Assembly: GCA_028455995.1 (NCBI GenBank)
Contig: JABELC010000001.1
Coordinates: forward strand, 856,501 to 920,500
Length of the DNA stretch: 64,000 bases
Reading direction: 5' to 3'
From: Scleromitrula shiraiana
Lineage: Eukaryota; Ascomycota; Leotiomycetes; Helotiales; Sclerotiniaceae
Positions 45,900 to 56,707 of this stretch are shown here, piece after piece; the stretch's first letter is position 1; each line of letters opens with the position of its first letter. A model generated the notes under the pieces. That model made no database searches, was not told the origin of the DNA, and was given only the letters and a program-made list of their open reading frames with translations. The position numbers and the translations under genes were made by a program.

Positions 45900-46481
45900 C
45901 TCTCGACTGGCTTTCTGCACACTCCCTGATTCGTGTCGGATCATTTCCATTTCCACTCCCGTTGCGTTTCGTTCGTCTTCATCCACATCCAATTGGATTC
46001 TTCTTCTTCTTTTTCTTTTTATGTGTGTGGGTGCTATCAGGCAGGGGGGTCTGCTAAAGAAAAATGTACAGAGTTTACATGGATGGATGGATAGATAGAT
46101 AGATAGATAGATATTATGTATGCACAGAACTTGATATGGATGGGTATGGGTATGGGTATTCTTGGTGTTGTGAAACTCGTATTGTGTGTATTACACACAA
46201 TGGAAGAAAGTATGCCGGAGTCTATCCAGATGTGACGTTTTGCATCACTCACTGCACTGCACAGGATATTATATTGCATTGCATTGCATACATACTATAT
46301 TGTATATACATCTCCGTAGTATGTCTGTCTATTACTACTATACAGTAGTCACGCCAGTTTTTTTTAGTTTCTTTGAATCTTTCATCATGGATTATGGATG
46401 GCTATCCATCAAAATGAGACGATAAAAACTGTAGATAAACTTTACTCCACCTAAGTGCAGACACCAGCAAGAACGCAACGC

Positions 46482-47526
46482 TCAAGGTGCAGTATCTAAA
46501 CTGCCTTTGCCCACCGTAGAAGCCGTCGCATCAGGACCCTTCTGCTGTCTTAACTTCTCCTCAAATTTGGCAAATTCTTGGTTGGATATCTCCTCTTCCT
46601 CATCTAGGATCTGTACGACCCCTTTTACTTCTTCAATCTGCACACACACGGATAGTTAGCTTAGCTTTGTGTTGCGCGATTAACCGAACTAAGCCAGCCC
46701 CAAAAAAACTTCCAAAACTTACATAGTGCATAAGCATTGCCTCGATACCATTTTTCAAAGTCACTGTACTTGAATCGCAAGTTCGACACGCCCCTCGGAG
46801 TTTCAATAGCACTTTGCCGTTCTCGAATCCCCGGTAATCAATATCTCCTCCGTCTTCTTGAATGGACGGTCGAATCCGCGTTTCGAGTAATTCCTTGATC
46901 ATCCCCACAACCTCACTATCGTTTTCGTTATAGCTTAGACTATCTTCTTCTTCTTCCCCGTGTGCTCCCGAGCTTTCCGTGATATTGACAATCTGTGCAC
47001 CAGATGTCACAGCCTCTGTTATGAGACTGAATACCTCTGGTTTGATATGTGCCCAATTCGCATCTTCCGCCTTTGTGACTGTAATAAAATCCGCGCCATA
47101 GAAAACAGATTTTATTCCATCGATATTCATCAGTTGCGCGGCGAGAGGCGATGGATGAGGTGGCGCAAGTGTGGATCTGGGATTTAGGTATTCGATGAAG
47201 GGCGAAGATAAGTTTTTGGGCAAGATTGGGTGATTAGGAATGAATTTGAGTGCGTCCGAATTAGGAGTATCCTCTGTTTGAATGAAAATACTGCGACTGC
47301 CACTAATGGAAGTAGGTCTGAGCATGCTAGAAGGTTGATGGAAAGGCTGGAGTGTTGGTCTCGTTCTCGAATTCGAGGCTGCCATGGCCGGTAATCGGGC
47401 ATTTTGATGCACACATCGCGCAGATGCTCTTGATTGTATGGCCAATGATGGTCTTCCGGGTCGACTTTTGGATAGCAAAGACTTTGCTTCCTGAACGATC
47501 TTTCTTGATGCCATCCTATGGCTCAT
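46482..47526 (-). CDS. NFU1: Mitochondrial iron-sulfur scaffold/delivery protein NFU1, 2 exons
   Basis: Predicted 319-residue protein acting late in mitochondrial Fe-S cluster assembly, delivering [4Fe-4S] clusters to enzymes such as lipoate synthase and aconitase. Exons are 47526-46723 and 46637-46482; the 85-nt intron (GTAAGT donor, TGCACAG-like acceptor region) joins EAMLMHY to IEEVKGVVQ in phase 0. The N-terminus is Arg/Ser-rich without acid for many residues (presequence). The Nfu N domain starts at IQTEDTPNSDALKFIPN; the C-terminal NifU domain contains ETRIRPSIQEDGGDIDYRGF and the cluster-binding CRTC pair within LRGACRTCDSSTVTLKNG. The tail ISNQEFAKFEEKLRQQKG is typical of fungal Nfu1. 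A second ATG four codons in (MASRKIV) could also serve. Confidence 0.94.
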
Positions 47527-48214
47527 CTGTATAGACTCTGAATATTAAGTTGAAAGAAGGCGATCTATCTTGGTATGAACTCCTCAAGATATACAGGATA
47601 GTATCAAGACGTTGATGGATGATACTGATGAGTGAGAGAAAGTTATCTGAACAGTTGTCCTTGATCCCAAAAGGTTTCTATATTGTACAATGTGAAATAC
47701 TCGAGTAAGTTTGTTTGCTTCACAAAACAATTCTCTAGAATACTTTGTAATCAATCCGATTGTAATGACGCACTAAAGCTCAATTAATTGTATGGAATTT
47801 AATTAGATGATTAGATTTTCAACTTGATTACTAAAGCTTCTAATCTATCACCCCTGCTTTTCCGATAAGGAAATCAGATTGAATTCTGAGGAAAACTTTT
47901 TGAACTTTCGAACTTATTAATTAATTCACAGCTTTTTGAGTTCCCCATGGCAACATTACGACGATAAGAGCAACAGAGATGGATTTTGAAATTATATCCT
48001 CAATTCTATCCTCAATTCTATTCACACTTTCCAGACCACATTGTTTGATTTTCACTTATTGATTTCTCGTTCAGTCACTAATTTAAAGATAATTCGTGTT
48101 TTTACAAATCGCGAGCTATATAGTAGATATCAAAACAACCTTCGCGATAAGCTTCGATTTTATCTCAATTGGATTTCATTGACGAAAAACAAAAGATATT
48201 ACGGTTTAAACAAA
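47527..48214. promoter_or_regulatory. Divergent promoter region of NFU1 and the HIT-finger gene
   Basis: 688 nt between the two start codons, with AT-rich DNA. An open frame extends upstream from the HIT-finger ATG but begins with no ATG and is leader sequence. No repeat stands out. Confidence 0.4.
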
Positions 48215-49024
48215 ATGTCCATAATAGATCTTACAGAGGGTGGTTCAAAATCCGAGGATCGTCGAGCGATTGAGAATTCAAGTGTGGTAGCAGATTTAAA
48301 AAGCAATGGAGATCTGACTGCAGATACTATCATACCTGCTCAAATTGAGGTTATAGATCCAAAATTATGCGGCGTTTGTAAACAAACCCCTCACAAGTAC
48401 AAATGTACTCGTTGTATCCTTCGATAGTGAGTGTCTGGGACGCGCGATTCAACAAATTTAAACCATATTGACCTATTGATCAGTTGTTCTGTTACTTGCT
48501 CAACTGTACATAAAGCTAGTCATCCTACTATCACTCCCAATCCATCTCTTCCACCAAAACCCTCGCCGAATACCGAGATAAAATCCAATGAACCTACTTC
48601 GAAACCTTTAGCAGGAACAGCTGCTGCAGCTGGCGCAAAAGGACCATTTGCGGCTTTAGATGATTCAAAAGAACTACAGACACTCTTCAAAATGTATCCT
48701 GGTCTCCGACCAATACTAGAAAACATATATACAGCAACTCTTCGTCCAGTCAACAACATGGAAAATGGATATTCATATGGATCCCATAAATCAAAAGGCT
48801 CAGGGTGGAATCAAGACAAGGGAACAGAAAAAGGAATCAAGGAGCTAAAGAAAGCGAGACTTATATATGGGAAAGATGGAGAAGGGGTTCGAGAATTCTC
48901 AAAGCTCATACTCCAGATTCTTTCAAACGAGGAAGGCCTTGATGCGGCTGAAATGGTACAGCGAGAATTGGACGAGGAAAACACAAGAATAATTCAACAA
49001 CTCCTACAGGCTGAGAAGAGATAA
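48215..49024 (+). CDS. HIT-type zinc-finger protein, 2 exons
   Basis: Predicted 250-residue protein. Exons are 48215-48426 and 48484-49024; the 57-nt intron (GTGAGT donor, GATCAG acceptor) lies inside the zinc finger and splits a Tyr codon. Spliced, the finger reads CGVCKQTPHKYKCTRC then ILRYCSVTCSTVHKASHP, giving the Cys/His pattern of the zf-HIT domain (about residues 51-85). HIT-finger proteins such as Hit1/ZNHIT3 and Bcd1 serve box C/D snoRNP assembly with the R2TP complex; which member this is cannot be settled here. The following Pro-rich linker leads to a helical region (QTLFKMYPGLRPILENIYTA, GIKELKKARLIYG, FSKLILQILSNEEGLDAAEM), resembling the C-terminal part of ZNHIT3-like fungal proteins. 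Confidence 0.85.
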
Positions 49025-49425
49025 AACAATACACTTAACGGAGAAATTTAGAGCGCCTTATGGAATGGAGAGGTGACGAACACGGGGAGGCCGGCCAGCG
49101 TTGAGGTACCGGAACATTGATCATTGACCTGAATTGGTCTGTTCAGGGTTCAGGTTTGAATTCAAGATCAAAAATACAGGCTGAAGTTGCCAGTGTGTTA
49201 CTGGTGAGCATCACACCTATGTTCACTTCACAAGGGCTTGGATATATTTAACATGGCTTGATATGACATAACTTGACATGGCGTACAGAACACAAGTCAT
49301 ATCTACGGCTGATTTGGATCATGCCATTCTGCCTTACACAGACTGGTACGTGCTCACAAGGTTGGAGGAAAGAAGATATTAGAAGCGAGATTATGAATGC
49401 ATTGTACTATTAGATAAAATTTGCG
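49025..49425. other. Convergent spacer after the HIT-finger gene
   Basis: 401 nt for two 3' ends. Nothing else seen. Confidence 0.5.
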
Positions 49426-50391
49426 TCAGCTAGGACTACGCCTAATGAATCGAGCGATTAAGCTCGCTCTCCTTGACTTGTCTCCTCCTTCTTGAGGTGC
49501 TACAACACCCTCCATCGTTCCACTCTCTTCCTTTTTGCCCTTCTTAGATGCCAGTGCTAGTAATGGACTAAATCTCTCTTTCATTGTTCGTTTTTCAGAA
49601 TCATCCTCATCTCGTTGTGACCAATCATGACGATCTCTTCCACTTCTCCTCTTTTCTTCTACAAATGATGGCTTCTCCTTCTCCCAAAGCAGATCTCCCA
49701 TACTCATAGGTCGTGCAACCTGTCTCGTTGGATGCACTGGGGGATTAACATTGAATTCCCTCCTCGAACATTTATAAACATTCCTCTCGGCATCCAATTC
49801 AGCTGCACGCTCCAAAGCACGAGTCCATTGATTCTGATTTCTTAAAGTATATCTCTCCTCCGTCGCTCGATCCATCGCTTGCGATCGTTGCGACGACGTA
49901 ACCGGTTTCCCATGTATCGATTCATCGAATATTGATGTATCGAGATTTCTCATGGCTGGTTGCGCTAGTTTATGCGCTTGACGCATTGGGTCTGATGTGG
50001 CAGTTCTTTCGAAATCAACGGCTGCTACTCGTGGTACATGATGGTAGACGCCTCTTTCTCCGACTCTTTCTCCGGCAGTCAATGCTTGGGCTGCTCGTCG
50101 ACGATCAGCCAGCACTTTTTGCTCGTTTAGATGAACTCTTAGGCGACGACTCAAGTCTTCAGGGTCGAATGGTTGATCCATTTTGCTTCGAGATTGGGAG
50201 CTGTCGCCCATTTGATTGTGGACCATCTGATTTTGACCCATGTGGTAGTGGAATGGGTGGATCATACTTTGAAGTGGAATCATCTGTTCGGAATTAGTAT
50301 TAGCACTGAGTGGGAAAATACCTCTGATTGAGGAATTTGCACTTACCATGGGGTGCCCGGTATGGGGAATTGTAACAGTTGCCGAAGCCAT
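49426..50391 (-). CDS. Uncharacterised basic, probably disordered protein, 2 exons predicted
   Basis: The first true ATG is at 50391. The frame is open without break to 49426 (321 residues), yet it contains a strong intron: after MASATVTIPHTGHPM comes a GTAAGT donor (50346), a GCTAATACTAAT branch region and a GAACAG acceptor (50284). This 63-nt intron is a multiple of three and has no stop, so splicing gives 300 residues and retention 321. The rest is Gln/Met/His-rich near the N-terminus (HPFHYHMGQNQMVHNQMG), then a charged helical stretch (DLSRRLRVHLNEQKVLADRR), Arg-rich segments, a conserved-looking ARPMSMGDLLWEKEKPSF, and a basic C-terminus SRRASLIARFIRRSPS that could bind membranes or nucleic acid. 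The family is unknown to me. Confidence 0.6.
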   Translation of the reverse strand: MASATVTIPHTGHPMVSANSSIRGIFPLSANTNSEQMIPLQSMIHPFHYHMGQNQMVHNQMGDSSQSRSKMDQPFDPEDLSRRLRVHLNEQKVLADRRRAAQALTAGERVGERGVYHHVPRVAAVDFERTATSDPMRQAHKLAQPAMRNLDTSIFDESIHGKPVTSSQRSQAMDRATEERYTLRNQNQWTRALERAAELDAERNVYKCSRREFNVNPPVHPTRQVARPMSMGDLLWEKEKPSFVEEKRRSGRDRHDWSQRDEDDSEKRTMKERFSPLLALASKKGKKEESGTMEGVVAPQEGGDKSRRASLIARFIRRSPS

Positions 50392-53313
50392 TTCTGCAGT
50401 GTAGTGTATGTAGTGTTGTGAAAAGAATTGGGCTTTTCCTTCTCTATATAACAAAGTTCGTTCTGAGGAACTGATGAGGAAGATACAAGATACCTCAAGA
50501 ACCCAATTGTATGGTATGTAACAAGCCTCTGTATGAGTCGAAACAAATGACACGAGCCACAACACAAGGTTTCAATCGTGAACACACACACTACAAAGGA
50601 AATTTCTTTCCAATTAAGTAGGAAAGCGCGGTGTACGAGAAATGATGTCGTACGGAGTCGTGTAGTGCGGTTTGTGCGAGTGAGGCGTTGGAGCGATGAC
50701 CTAATTGGGGTTGGATGGCTTCGACTTGTGTGGGGTTTTGGGACTCGAGTGCAAATTGGAATGTAATGCAGGTAACTATTGCTTTAAATTTGATTCGAGA
50801 GGACTGTGTGACGGAATATATGCCAGATTTATACTTCCAATTTCCTTATGCTACGGAAGCTTATGAGATGTTCGATATGGTTGCTTATCGAAGTGGTCTG
50901 GAAGAAGATGATGATGATGGTGGTGGTGGGGGTGAGATCTGGATCTTGGAAAACAAAAAGGGTACAAATGCGATATCCAAGATAGCACAAGGCACAATGA
51001 ACGGGGAAGTTGTGTTGAAAGTGGATGATTTTTTTTATTTTTATTTTTTCAAGATTTTCCAGTGGTAATGCCAGATTTATATACTTATGTGTTTAGGTAC
51101 TAACTATTATGATAATATTGTCTTGGGACGTTCGTTCTTTACGATGAACGAACGATGTTACTCATGGATTCCAAGTATCGATCTGGTGAATAAGGCCGAA
51201 CTTCCGTTGAAAAGCACTATGATAACCTCGGATACATTCTTAGTATAGTTCAGTTCAATCTTTCTTTCCCCCACTAAGTAGTTAAAGATTAGAGTTTTCG
51301 AAAAAAAAAAAGTTTTTTGTCAAAGTAAACGCACGAAGGGTTCGAGGGGTTAGGAGCGGTTGTGCTAAGATCCAATGTGGTATAGTTTGCGATGTTGGGT
51401 TGATCTTTGAATTTAATGGTGTTAAATGGTCTAGAACTAACTATTGGAATGGATGTCAAAATGGATGTCAAAATGGATGTTAAGCTTTTCCTTATACTGC
51501 CGTACCTACCATGACAGTCGATGACAGCCGATGTAGTTGATTTGTACAGCCATATACGTCCAGAATGACAGTAGTATAGTTTACTTTGTACAACAACTAC
51601 CGTAGGCACAAAATAACCTTTGGTACTAATCTCACTCTTGTGCTGGTTGTACGATAGATAGGATGATTTTGACAATCTAAAATAAGATTATAACGCAATA
51701 GCGATCTAGCTCCCAAACTATCAAATTTGCACCGGCAAGTCAAGCAACACAAGAGCCAATGGAATAAGATAAAAACTGAGTGTCAACTCTGCGGCTGATG
51801 CGGGGGGAACCTTTTGGTGAGCGGGATGGAATATGCCAAGCGTCAATTGAAGGCAAAAAGATCCAAGGAGGTAAAGTGCAATATCACTCGATATTCTAAC
51901 TATCAGAAAGTTCTCTAGATTGAAAGATTTTTAAGACAATCATCACTTGATTTGGACACTCCCACGTGTCGACTATTGAGAGACCTGTTGCCTATCGAAC
52001 TTTGTTAATTCTAGGTCTTCAAAAGAATCATTGTGCTCTACGGTACATGTTTTAATCTCTCTAACGAACGGGATAGGAGCGAAGTGGGCATCGAGGCCGA
52101 CCGGAATATACTTCCAGCATGTTACCATACGTAGAGAACTACTCAACAGTGTAACGCATTTGCGTTTGTATACGGAACATCCGTATGTTCATTCAATTCC
52201 ATGACATGGTATGATATTGAGAAATCTGATGTTGATAGCTTGGGAAGCGAGAAAACTTACCAAGGGAGATGGGTATACATAATAATCAAGTCACCACGGT
52301 TCTTTGTTGAATCTAGAGAATAAAATTCAGGATGTCGTTTGTCTTTGCAGGAAATGTTTCCTTCGAATTCAACATGATCTCTGGTATTATGGAAGAATCC
52401 ATGGATGGCATTATTAATTTCCATCAATCATCTTCCCCCAGATGCGATCACAAGGAACAAGTCATCATTGGCCAACAAAAAGAAAAGGTAGGTTTTGTTG
52501 AAGATTATGAAGAGATAAACGATCCAGTCTATTGGTATCCAGTCAAGCCATCATCTCATCGCAATGTGATGAATGAACGAGGAGAGAGAAAAATTCTATA
52601 TGATATTGAATTTGTTATCATCACTTGGTTGACACTCTCCCCCATCTTTCCTTCGCTCAAAATATCATTTTAATAATCTGCAGCCGCCTTGGGATCCATG
52701 AATATATATGTACGATGCTCGAAAATGGAAACGAAACAAATCGATAGCATTAACATCTAGTACTAACATTCATACATGATGCTTCTTCTTCTTATTCTTC
52801 CCAGTTATATCCTCCCCGGACGAGTTTCATTTACTACTTGATGTAAGTACTCCAACGAATTATATACTGCGGAATGGACCTTCGACTACACAGGTACAAT
52901 TGATAGTACCTAGTGAATGATACAGACAGATAAATCGTCACAAATCATTACTTTATACTATCCTTATTATTATAATACAACACACCTTCGTTTTATTAAA
53001 CCTATCTGATCCTTCTGTCTACTATCTCGTGGCAAGCAGTCTTTCCCCAAATACAACTTATTGATCATCTATTCATCTTACAGTAAATAATCAAATAATA
53101 ATTCGAAAACACTCAAATATGCTGCTCCCCTGATTCCCCTCCCCTCTCGTCCACCCCACAGCATCTAATGTTACCATCCGCAATCTGCAACACTACTCTA
53201 TAAAATTACTGCAACTTACCGAAAATTATAGACAGGGTAAAGGTCTCAAACCCTCAATCGACTGCAAACCTTGAATTGGAAATATACGGAATACCCCCAT
53301 ATCAATTACAATC
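50392..53313. other. 2.9-kb spacer before the RasGEF gene
   Basis: I cannot support a gene. Two ATG-initiated frames stand out: 50715-51068 (117 codons, with DDDDGGGGG and an aromatic-rich end) and 52332-52673 (113 codons, starting MSFVFAGNVSFEFNMISGIM and containing EDYEEINDPVYWYPVKP). The second has coding-like composition and could be a small lineage-specific gene; confidence about 0.3. Also present: three tandem copies of a unit close to ATGGATGTCAAA (about 51449-51482) and a direct repeat ATGACAG(T/C)CGATG near 51511-51532. Confidence 0.45.
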
Positions 53314-56300
53314 ATGGATGAACGTGGTCCATTTCCTGTACGCACCATCTCAAAACGTACCAAATCCTCGAATCCCTTGCGAACTGATTCTTATCGAACT
53401 CCTCAGCGATCTTCTCGAACTCTGTCTGTTTCTCCTCCATCTAATAATTTAATAGCAACAACTACAGCAGCAACTGGTGGTCTACACTCACCACGTCCTG
53501 GTTTAGGTTCACGAACATCCTCGGCTCCATTGGTTCCTCTCAGTAGTGGCGGTATCATAGACCCGAATTTTCAAACTACTGCGGAAGACGATTCGGACAG
53601 GCGCAGCTTTCGCGATTCTGTCGCATCGATAAAAGACGATCCGTTCTTTAGGAACTACCAATCGCCTTCTTCTGTTTCATTGGCGCGCGAATTGAGGTCC
53701 GCGACTTTTGAAGAACGTTCACAGGATGACGGGATGTTTAAAGATCCTCCACCACGATCAAGCAAAAGACCATCCGTAGACAATTCTGTTAATATTCCTG
53801 TATGTTCACGTTTTCTCGCTTTTTCCTCTTACGAATTGATTTAATTGCACAAGTAGCTAATTTTTGGGGTATCTTTGCAGCCTCAATCTAGGAGCGGGAT
53901 GGCAGACGTCAATATTGCAGTTATTGGGAGTAATGGTGTAGGGAAAAGCACTCTGATACAAAGGGCACTTGGGTTACGATCACTGCCAACTTCGGTCACT
54001 TCCAGTATTCGTCAACCGGTAGATAATGTGGTATATATGGTCAGCTTGATGGAGCTTGATCTCGAGTCCTTCGACATCAATCCCGATCGCCGAATACGAT
54101 GGCCGAAACAGATAAATGGAAACATTGTACCCCGTATGGACGGAGCCCTTCTACTATACGATGTGATGAATCGGGAGAGTATTGCAGACTTGCCTCAAAC
54201 ATTAAGTGAGTTTTTCTGCAATGCAAATGTTTTACTCCAAGACAAACACTGATAGTTTAAGATGCATTGGTGACCTCCTCTCTTCCTACTATTCTTGTAT
54301 CATGTAAATGCGACAATCCCGAGAATACTCGTCAGCTAAATCCTGACCATGTTGAAACCGCATGTATGTCCTGCGTTGAAGCTGTCAAGACGGCGTCAAA
54401 TGTGCCCGAAAGTGCAAGAATATGCTTATCTTCCATGCTTCGAGCTGTCATGACAAGCCGAAATTGTAAGTCCACTCTCGTTTTGTAATCATCTCGTTTC
54501 CATGGATCCTTCTGTCATATATAAGCCGTAGCCGTTCCTACTCGCCTGAAATATATAGTCACAACTAAGCAACAACCCTCCTGCAAAATGAAACTTCCTG
54601 CAATATGCATTTTATCTCATTTCTTATCTCATGAATTGAGCTTACCATATATCTAGCTGCTACCCCAGCAGAGCCTCAAGTACCAGGGCAACGTCGTAGG
54701 GCTACTTCATCTGCAAATCTTGAGAAATTGGCCGAACCCACGGTGGCCAGGCCTCTTAGTCAACAATCTAAACATAGCCGTGCTAGCTCGGAGTTTTCTT
54801 TAAGTCGGGCAATGCCATCTCCACCACTGGCTACTCGAGGCGGGCCTCCACCTTTATCTCGGCCAAACGGTCGAACGAATTTACACCATCAGATGATGAT
54901 TCCGGATCCTCTTGATGCCCCTCCACTATCATCTCACCCAGCTTTCCGGAGTGAAAGTAGCCTGGACACTTCTGGTCCCACTTTCAGGTTAACACTTGGT
55001 CAAAAGGTACATTCAGCCCTCTCATCTCCTGGTACTGGAAGCAATGACACTAACACTATTCTCGATGTTGAGGAATCCGATGCAGATTCTTCATATCGAT
55101 ATTCCGACGACATCCCGCTTCTACAGCGTAGTGACGACACATTTTTCGATAAACCTGCTAAGGTTGCGGGTGTGGGTTTTGACGAGCTTGTTGACCGGCT
55201 CCTTGCACAGAATATGTCGAGGGCTGATGCCAATTTCTCTGATATCTTCCTTTGTTTGTATCGAAAGTTTGCGGCCCCTGGTGAACTCTTTGACGCCATC
55301 GTGGATCGTTTACGACGTCTAGCAGATGACAAGAACATTCATTACCTGATGCGCACAACTACCCAGCTCCGCATTGTCACCGTTGTCGCTAAATGGGTCT
55401 CAAATTATCCTGGTGATTTTGCCAGTCCCTCGACAAGTCGCAAACTAGATAGTTTCATTAATTCATTGGCCGCCGACCCGGTTTTCGCTGCTGCTGCACA
55501 GGAAATGCGGACACAATTACAGTCACGTGTAGTGGAAGATGATGATACTGGCTGGGCACGGACGGACGCTGATGTAGACAATGAGTTGGCGAATAGTCTT
55601 GATGGTACTCCCGCTTCGCCTGTTGTTTCCAGAAGTAGTAATAAGTATGATTCGGACATCACCACTTTAGTGGCAGATGATGAGGCTGGTGGATATATAG
55701 AGCAAAAGGACTCTAGAGGCACTTCATCTACCTCCGCACCATCTCTAGCGCACTCTGCAGCGCCATCATTCCTTGTAGTCGAAGATTATGAGCGAGAAGC
55801 TGCCCGACTGGTACCTAAGGGCAACTTACCATTGACGAAATTTAGATATCATATATTTATGGACATATCTGATGAGGATGTTGCCGATGAGATGACCAGA
55901 ATTGACTGGGTCATGTTCTCTTCGATACGCCTTCGAGATTTAGTTCGACATGTCAGTCTTTCGCTGAATCAAAAGGAGAGATGCAAGAGTCTTTCTAATG
56001 TAAACCGTATGATCAATCATTTCAATCACATTGCGAAATGGGTTGCAAACATGATTCTAATGCGGGATAAAGCCAAGCACAGGGCTCAAATGCTGGAAAA
56101 GTTCATGTGGATTGCTTTGAAGTTGCGGCAATTAAATAATTACAACGGTCTAGCAGCCGTTCTGGCTGGTATCAACGGCACCGCCATACATCGTCTTGCA
56201 CAAACTCGAGCATTAGTACCCGCGGATGTTCAAAAGCGCTTCGCCCGCCTTGTTCTACTGATGGCTACGCAGAAGAGTCATTTCGCATACCGTTTAGCAT

Positions 56301-56707
56301 GGGAAAACTCACCAGTACCTCGAATCCCATTTATCCCCCTTCATCGACGCGATCTCGTTTCTGCCGAAGAAGGAAGCCGAACTTTTGTCGGAGCAAATGG
56401 GGAAAGGATCAACTGGAAGAAATTCGAAGTCCTCTCCGAAGTCATTCTACCCATTATGAAGAGCCAAACGACCCCGTATCCAAATCTCGTTAGGAATGAA
56501 CCGGCAAAGGAACTCATTCTGGATTGTATGATGCCTATTGATGATGAGGTGCGTATATATACATTCTCCTAATACCGATTCTAGATACACTCGAATGCTA
56601 ACAACACATTCTAGGATATCTACCAACGTAGCGTACAACTCGAGAGTTCATCTGGAGCAGTAGAGTCGGGAAAGAAGAAATTTCCTTGGTTCCAGAAAGA
56701 TAAATAA
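53314..56707 (+). CDS. Ras guanine-nucleotide exchange factor with N-terminal GTPase-like domain, 5 exons
   Basis: Predicted 999-residue protein. Exons are 53314-53799, 53881-54205, 54262-54465, 54657-56548 and 56615-56707, with consensus donors (GTATGT, GTGAGT, GTAAGT, GTGCGT). Order of domains: a Ser/Pro-rich disordered N-terminus (about 160 residues); a small-GTPase-like fold with the P-loop GSNGVGKST (178-186), an RIRWPK strand and LLLYDV; a disordered linker; a RasGEF N-terminal (REM-like) module at about 512-611 (FDELVDRLLAQNMSRADANF); and a CDC25-type RasGEF domain at about 720-975 with FNHIAKWV, LNNYNGLAAVLAGINGTAIHRL and RIPFIPLHRRDL. It should activate a Ras/Rap-type GTPase. Where a classical GTPase has NKxD the sequence reads SCKCDNPE, so GTP binding may be weak or lost. 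The C-terminus is basic. Confidence 0.88.

Larger units (their letters stand above)
40414..46481. repeat. 6-kb gene-poor block dense in different short tandem repeats
   Basis: No gene can be supported. Tracts read directly include poly-A (41284-41300) and poly-T (41385-41407), TATAGG hexamers (41427-41469), GTAGTGGA/GGAT units (41640-41735), TCTG/TTTG (41848-41877), GGGAAAA heptamers (42222-42265), GGGATTT heptamers (42800-42847), a GAGAG purine tract (42848-42935), TTTTTTGA (43035-43062), TAA (43250-43268), TTTAC (43995-44021), ATGAT (44137-44156), CCATT (44271-44289), TACTATG (44697-44722), GCGGAT (44763-44792), CAAGA (45563-45599), ATATG (45688-45712), CTAC then CGTAC (45850-45899), and GATA (46087-46111). 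Neighbouring frames are short and repeat-derived. Confidence 0.8.

Noticed and set aside
45365..46057. Frames of 110-128 codons on both strands near 45.4-46.1 kb
   Set aside because: They contain translated CAAGA, GATAT and CGTAC repeats and lack coding character.
50715..51068. 117-codon frame starting MASTCVGFWDSS
   Set aside because: Acidic/Gly run and Phe-rich end derive from simple repeats and a T tract; no splice or family support.
51289..51675. 128-codon frame on the - strand
   Set aside because: Ser/Thr/Ile-rich with a repeated SILTSILTSI from a short tandem DNA repeat; no homology recognised.
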